Assembly (NCBI GenBank): GCA_964570325.1
Contig: CAZMXS010000012.1
Location: 19,706 to 83,705 of the forward strand
Source of the DNA: CAZMXS01 sp964570325
Lineage (GTDB): Bacteria > Verrucomicrobiota > Kiritimatiellia > CAIQIC01 > CAZMXS01
Reading direction: 5' to 3'
DNA length: 64,000 bases
Below the pieces are notes generated by a model that searched no databases, was not told the DNA's origin, and worked only from the letters and a program-made list of their open reading frames with translations. Shown here piece after piece: positions 59,958-64,000 of this stretch. How positions within the stretch are numbered: position 1 is the first letter of the stretch; each line of letters starts with the position of its first letter. Made by a program: the position numbers and the translations under genes.

Positions 59958-61436
59958 TTATCCCGTGCCGGGTTCCGCCTGCACGTACTTCTTCACCGTG
60001 CGGCGATCCAGTCCAGTTCGGCGGGCGACCGCCTCGTAAGTGCCGAGCCGGGTATGCAGCAGGCGGCAATAGCCGGCAAGTAACTCGTCCGCGGTCAGGC
60101 TGCCGGCATCGAGCCCGGCGCCCAGTTCCGACCGCAGATCCGGGGCGGCCGGCCGGAGATCGCCAATGTATTCCCGCTTGAGCAGCACCCGCCGGACGGC
60201 CTGTTCGAGTTCGCGGACATTGCCGGGCCAGGCATAGGCGGGTCCCGGACTCTTTTCCAGGGCCGCCACCACGATCTGAACCAGCTCCGGGGCATGTGCG
60301 CCGGCCAGGCGTTCAACCAGCCGTTGTACCAGCAAATTCAGTTCCGCGGGATTCTCGGCGAGCCGCTGGCGGAGCGGCGGGACGGTGATGACATCGGAGC
60401 AGAGGCGATAGTAAAAGTCGTCACGGAACTCGCCGCGGTGGCGCAGTTCGTCCAGCGGGCGGTTGGTCGCGGCGATGACCCGGCCGGAGAACCGCAGCTT
60501 CGCGTGGCTGCCGACCGGTGCAAATACGCGCTCCTGCAAAACTTGCAGCAGCTTGATCTGCACGGGGATGGAAAGATCGCCGATCTCGTCGAGAAAGATG
60601 GCTCCGTGCGGGCTGCAGCGCTGGAATACACCCGCATAAGCCTGAATGGCCCCGGTGAATGCCCCTTTTTCGTGGCCGAACAGCTCCGATTCGATCAACG
60701 TGGCCGGAAATTGCGAAAGATTCAGCGCAATGAAACTGCGGGTGAAGCTCTCCGCGAAACGGTGCGTACGTTCATTGAAGGGGATGTGGCCCGAGCGCCC
60801 GACCGCCGCCGCCGCCGCGCCCTTGCCGGTGCCGGTTTCCCCCAGCAGCAGGGTTGAAAAATCCTCCATCCGATCCCACAGAAAATCCGCGTAAAGACGG
60901 ATGTTGGAGGTGAAGACATTGTTCCATAAACGCAGGCGCAACTCGCGCATGCAGGGGCACTCGCCGGTTAGGCCGTGGACGATGAAATAGAAAGCGCGGC
61001 GCAATTGGTAGAACATCGAAAAAAAGCGGACCGATTCGTCGAGACTGAATCCGTGCCCCGTCAACCGCGCGAGCGCCTCGCGGGCAAACGGCGCCGCGCA
61101 GGGCGTATCGCCCACGCGAATCTGTTTCTGGATCAACTCGTCAAACGCCGGCGCGAAATGATGATAGACATCGAACAGCGCGGCATCCTCCAGCACCCGC
61201 CGGTCCGCGCCACGGTAACGGCGGATATCCGCTTGATCCGCGGCGATTAACTCCGCAAACCGCCGCCGCACATTAGCGATCGCCAAGTCCAACCGCTCCA
61301 GTGCCGTCGCCCCCGCCGGCGCCTGGGCCAATTGCCGGTCAATTTCTTCGCGGTCCGCGCTGAACGGATTCGAAAACGCCGCCCGCGCCGCCAAAGCAAA
61401 CATCTGTCGGTCCGCTGGTGAGAGTGTGAATGACAT
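59958..61436 (-). CDS. Sigma-54-dependent transcriptional activator
   Basis: 492 residues. The AAA+ core has Walker A LLLGETGTGKGAAAAAVG (about residue 197), the sigma-54 contact loop ELFGHEKGAFTGAIQ (about 258), Walker B AIFLDEIGDL, and the RVIAATNRPL and WPGNVRELEQAV signatures. A Fis-type helix-turn-helix ends the protein (GTYEAVARRTGLDRRTVKKYVQ). The N-terminal 180 residues contain no recognisable receiver, GAF or PAS domain, so the input signal is unknown. It is divergent from the -24/-12 promoter at 61565 and probably drives it. ATG 61436 fits the conserved start best. Confidence 0.94.
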   Translation of the reverse strand: MSFTLSPADRQMFALAARAAFSNPFSADREEIDRQLAQAPAGATALERLDLAIANVRRRFAELIAADQADIRRYRGADRRVLEDAALFDVYHHFAPAFDELIQKQIRVGDTPCAAPFAREALARLTGHGFSLDESVRFFSMFYQLRRAFYFIVHGLTGECPCMRELRLRLWNNVFTSNIRLYADFLWDRMEDFSTLLLGETGTGKGAAAAAVGRSGHIPFNERTHRFAESFTRSFIALNLSQFPATLIESELFGHEKGAFTGAIQAYAGVFQRCSPHGAIFLDEIGDLSIPVQIKLLQVLQERVFAPVGSHAKLRFSGRVIAATNRPLDELRHRGEFRDDFYYRLCSDVITVPPLRQRLAENPAELNLLVQRLVERLAGAHAPELVQIVVAALEKSPGPAYAWPGNVRELEQAVRRVLLKREYIGDLRPAAPDLRSELGAGLDAGSLTADELLAGYCRLLHTRLGTYEAVARRTGLDRRTVKKYVQAEPGTG

Positions 61437-61437
61437 A

Positions 61438-61454
61438 TGTACATAAAAAGTACA
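61438..61454. promoter_or_regulatory. Inverted repeat, candidate activator binding site
   Basis: TGTAC-N7-GTACA just upstream of the activator ATG and about 110 bases before the sigma-54 promoter, a normal enhancer distance. A related, imperfect element (TGTAT...GTACC) lies at 61471-61488. Both are in a strongly AT-rich stretch (61440-61570). Confidence 0.45.
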
Positions 61455-61564
61455 CAAAGTATTCATAAAATGTATAGCAAATAGTACCACATAAATAAAT
61501 AACGTGTCAATAAATATCTTATATCTAATTGTGAATCAAATAATAGTATATATTTTGAATAACT

Positions 61565-61579
61565 TGGCCCTTTTCCTGC
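61565..61579 (+). promoter_or_regulatory. Sigma-54 (-24/-12) promoter of the VIT/vWA operon
   Basis: TGGCCCTTTTCCTGC has the invariant GG and GC separated by exactly ten bases, as required for sigma-54 RNA polymerase, and shares most other consensus positions (TGGCAC-N5-TTGC). It lies 65 bases before the small membrane protein gene and next to a divergent sigma-54 activator gene. Confidence 0.8.
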
Positions 61580-61643
61580 GTATAGCATGTTTCAGCCGGA
61601 ATGGTGAGGGACCGGCGAGAAGCAGAAGGAAAGGAGCGCAAAA

Positions 61644-61847
61644 ATGAAGACGAAGGCTGAAGCAAAGCGGGTGGTGCTGGGGCTGATGGTGGTGCTGGCG
61701 TTGGTTGGGTGTGTGTGGACGGGGGCGGTGGCAGCGTGGAAGTCCTTAAAGATCCAAGCGTCCGTCAATCGCGTGGAACGGGATCTGCACGCCATGGTTA
61801 ACCCGGCAGATTACCCGCACATTGCGCTGAACCGGATCGAGTGGTGA
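61644..61847 (+). CDS. Small single-pass membrane or secreted protein
   Basis: 67 residues. MKTKAEAKRVVLGLMVVLALVGCVWTGAVAAWKSLK is a charged N-terminus and one hydrophobic helix; the rest (ASVNRVERDLHAMVNPADYP) is soluble. AAGGAAAGGAG lies ahead of the ATG. It is the first gene after the sigma-54 promoter and precedes the VIT/vWA gene by 37 bases, so it is likely part of the same system. No known family; it could be a small partner or regulator of the VIT protein. Confidence 0.75.
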   Translation: MKTKAEAKRVVLGLMVVLALVGCVWTGAVAAWKSLKIQASVNRVERDLHAMVNPADYPHIALNRIEW

Positions 61848-61884
61848 GTGGCGAAGTAACCTGAACGTAGTCAAACAAGGGAGT

Positions 61885-63981
61885 ATGACAATGAAGACAA
61901 TCGGAAAGGGGAGGCGGCGGGTGGTGGCAGTCGCGGTGCTGTCGGGCCTTGGTTTGGTTCGGGCAGAGGCGGCCGGCCTGTTAATTGCGGACGGGGGCCT
62001 GGGCGGGGTGCTGGAGATCAAGGAACACAACGTCCAGGTCATGATCAATAATGGGATCGCGGTTACGCGAGTGACGCAGGTGTTCAGCAACGCCGAGAAC
62101 CGGCAGGTCGAAGCGTTATACACGTTCCCCGTGCCGAAGGGGGCGTCAGTCGCCAACTTCAGTATGTGGATCAACGGCAAGGAGATGGTGGGCGAAGTGC
62201 TGGAGAAGAAGCGCGCCCGAGAAATCTACAACAGCTATAAGCAGGTGCGGCGCGATCCGGGGTTGCTCGAACAAACCGATTACAAAACGTTCGAGATGCG
62301 GATTTTCCCGATCAACGCGCGCGCCGAGCAGAAGGTGGAGATCACGTACTACCAAGAACTGGAGCACGACCACGACTGGTCCACCTATGTCTATCCGCTG
62401 GCCACGGTCACGCGCAAGGATGTGCAGGCGCAGGTCGCCGGCAAGTTCGGCATCAATATCGAGATCAAGTCCGCCATTCCGCTGGTCGAGGTCGAGAGCC
62501 CCAGCCATGGGAACGCCTTTGCGGTGGCGCAACACACGCCGGAGTATTTCCAGGCGGCGCTCGAAACCAGCGGCGGCAGCCTGGCGCGCGATGTCGTGGT
62601 GGCGTTTCACGCGGCGCGGCCGCGCACGGGGCTGGACGTGATCACCTCGCGCACCGGCGGCGAGGACGGCTACTTCTGCCTGTCGCTGACGGCCGGTGAG
62701 GATTTGAAGAAGACGGATGATGGCATGGATTATGTCTTTATCCTCGATGTGTCCGGCAGCATGAGCGACGACGGCAAGCTGGGTTTGTCGCGCGGGTCGG
62801 TGACCGCGTTTGTCGAGGAATTGCAGGCCGGCGACCGGTTTGAGCTGATGGCTTTCAACCTCCAGCCGAAGACGTTGTTCAACCGCCTGAAGGACGTGAC
62901 CCCCGAAACGCAGGCGCAGGCCGTATCTTTCATGGCCGCCCAGTCCGCCAGCGGCGGCACGGTGCTCAACCCCGCGCTGACCACTGCCTATAAATATGCC
63001 GATCCTGACCGCACGCTGAATGTCATCCTGCTCAGCGACGGCCTGACCGAGCAGCGCGAGCGGCAGACCCTGCTGCAACTGATCCAGCAACGGCCGCGCA
63101 ATGTCCGCGTGTTCTGTGTCGGCGTCGGCAACGAGGTCAACCGCCCGCTGTTGGAGCAGTTGGCCGAGGATTCCGGCGGCCTCGCGGCGTTTCTGTCGCA
63201 GGGGGACAATTTCCAGCGGCAGGCGAAGGCTTTCCGCCGCAAACTAATGACGCCGGTCGCGACGGGGCTGCAGATTGATTTCAGCGGCCTGCAGGTGTAC
63301 GACTTGGAGCCGCGGACACTTCCCAATCTTTATCACGGCGCTCCGGTTCGGCTATACGGCCGTTACCGCGGCAGCGGCACGGCGGAGATTCAGCTCAAGG
63401 CCGAGATCAAAGGCCAGGAATACAAGCAGTCGGCCAAGCTCGATTTCCCGGCGGAGGATCCGAACAATCCCGAAATCGAACGCATGTGGGCCTGGCGCAA
63501 AATGGATCGCCTGCTGAAGGACGCCGACCGCAACGGCGCGCGGGACACGGCCACGATTGACGAGATCGTCCGGCTCGGAGAGGGCTACTCGATCGTTTCC
63601 GAATACACCTCGTTCCTGGTGCTGGAAAACGATGGCGAGTATCAGCGTTGGAAGATTGACCGGCGCAATGCCCTGCGCATCGAACGCGACCGCAAGGCGC
63701 AGGCCGCGGTCCGGGCGCGGATGGACGAGCTGCGCACCCAGGCGACGGCGGCGCTGGGGCCCCAAGAGGCTCGGCCGGCCGCGGCTCCGACCGCGGCGGC
63801 TCCGGTTCCGGCGGGCGCAAATCCCGGCCCGTTGAACTCGCAGCCGAACGCGCCGGCAACCCGCGCGCCGGTGAGCAACGGCCGCAGTCTCGACATCGGG
63901 CTGGGCACCGGCCCGGTCGGTCCGCTGTTCCTGGTCTTTGCGGCGATGCTGCGCAAGTTTCGGAAAACCGCAAGGGGGTGA
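61885..63981 (+). CDS. VIT and vWA domain protein with C-terminal sorting-signal-like tail
   Basis: 698 residues. A signal peptide (VVAVAVLSGLGLVRAEA) precedes a VIT domain (about 30-150; VTRVTQVFSNAENRQVEALYTFPVPKGASV, FEMRIFPINARAEQKVEITYYQ) and a vWA domain with the MIDAS motif DVSGSMSDDGK (about residue 288), LNVILLSDG and GVGNEVNRPLLEQLAE. The C-terminus is Ala/Pro-rich, then LGTGPVGPLFLVFAAML and a basic RKFRKTARG, a tripartite tail like exosortase/rhombosortase targets. Such VIT/vWA proteins are often sortase-system substrates in PVC bacteria and elsewhere. GGGAGT precedes 61885; ATG 61891 is also possible. The next gene overlaps its stop. Confidence 0.9.
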   Translation: MTMKTIGKGRRRVVAVAVLSGLGLVRAEAAGLLIADGGLGGVLEIKEHNVQVMINNGIAVTRVTQVFSNAENRQVEALYTFPVPKGASVANFSMWINGKEMVGEVLEKKRAREIYNSYKQVRRDPGLLEQTDYKTFEMRIFPINARAEQKVEITYYQELEHDHDWSTYVYPLATVTRKDVQAQVAGKFGINIEIKSAIPLVEVESPSHGNAFAVAQHTPEYFQAALETSGGSLARDVVVAFHAARPRTGLDVITSRTGGEDGYFCLSLTAGEDLKKTDDGMDYVFILDVSGSMSDDGKLGLSRGSVTAFVEELQAGDRFELMAFNLQPKTLFNRLKDVTPETQAQAVSFMAAQSASGGTVLNPALTTAYKYADPDRTLNVILLSDGLTEQRERQTLLQLIQQRPRNVRVFCVGVGNEVNRPLLEQLAEDSGGLAAFLSQGDNFQRQAKAFRRKLMTPVATGLQIDFSGLQVYDLEPRTLPNLYHGAPVRLYGRYRGSGTAEIQLKAEIKGQEYKQSAKLDFPAEDPNNPEIERMWAWRKMDRLLKDADRNGARDTATIDEIVRLGEGYSIVSEYTSFLVLENDGEYQRWKIDRRNALRIERDRKAQAAVRARMDELRTQATAALGPQEARPAAAPTAAAPVPAGANPGPLNSQPNAPATRAPVSNGRSLDIGLGTGPVGPLFLVFAAMLRKFRKTARG

Positions 63982-64000
63982 TGGCTGAAACCGTGGCGGC
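63981..64000 (+). CDS. Start of a further gene, cut by window end
   Basis: An ATG overlaps the VIT/vWA stop codon (TGATG) with GGGGGTG upstream and codes MAETVA. The rest is outside the window. By position it belongs to the same operon. Confidence 0.6.

Noticed and set aside
1..64000. CRISPR arrays, insertion sequences, prophage or integrated plasmid genes
   Set aside because: No direct-repeat arrays, transposase, integrase or phage structural genes were found on either strand.

Overview
The window looks like a chromosomal segment of a GC-rich Gram-negative bacterium of the PVC group, most likely Kiritimatiellota or a close relative. This rests on a PEP-CTERM protein, very large secreted beta-helix and discoidin/six-hairpin proteins, a VIT/vWA protein under a sigma-54 promoter, and the absence of typical proteobacterial operons. 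The phylum assignment is an inference. I saw no rRNA, tRNA, CRISPR array, insertion sequence or phage gene.

Layout. 1-3829 (minus): a tcdA-tatD-U32 peptidase operon. 3895-20069: housekeeping and envelope genes (endonuclease/phosphatase-family protein, secreted beta-helix and CAP proteins, MATE exporter, two adjacent envelope proteins, Lnt, a methyltransferase, MscL). 20270-22356: a PEP-CTERM protein with an intrinsic terminator, and a GH5-family hydrolase.

22608-38763 (plus) is a surface-glycan locus. It encodes a sugar-phosphate isomerase, transaldolase, heptose kinase, heptose guanylyltransferase and heptose bisphosphate phosphatase, which together are the classical route to a GDP-heptose. 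It also holds three SDR nucleotide-sugar enzymes, two paralogous Gfo/Idh/MocA oxidoreductases, a GT39 membrane glycosyltransferase, a nucleotide-sugar dehydrogenase that lacks its catalytic cysteine, and a carbamoyltransferase flanked by SxtJ-like and DUF5989 (SxtK-like) membrane proteins. The simplest reading is a modified, probably carbamoylated, heptose in a cell-surface glycan. A convergent GT4 glycosyltransferase follows.

40127-50324 (minus) is a compact eight-gene operon with no obvious described counterpart: a ketosynthase, a cysteine-less half-ketosynthase, an RND/MMPL exporter, a PaaK-like AMP ligase, a B12-type radical SAM enzyme, a radical SAM/SPASM enzyme, an OmpV/MipA-like outer-membrane protein and an HExxH lipoprotein. 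It reads as synthesis, modification and export of an unknown acyl-derived envelope molecule, and is the best candidate here for an undescribed system.

50373-55001: a LacI-family regulator facing a large secreted glycosidase-like protein, whose start is overlapped by a perfect 18-bp palindrome that is a strong operator candidate. 55325-59791: a transglutaminase-like protein, an ABM monooxygenase, an aldose epimerase, a dCMP deaminase and a phosphatase-superfamily enzyme. 59958-64000: a sigma-54 activator divergent from a well-formed -24/-12 promoter that drives a small membrane protein, a VIT/vWA protein with a sorting-signal-like tail, and a further gene cut by the window edge.
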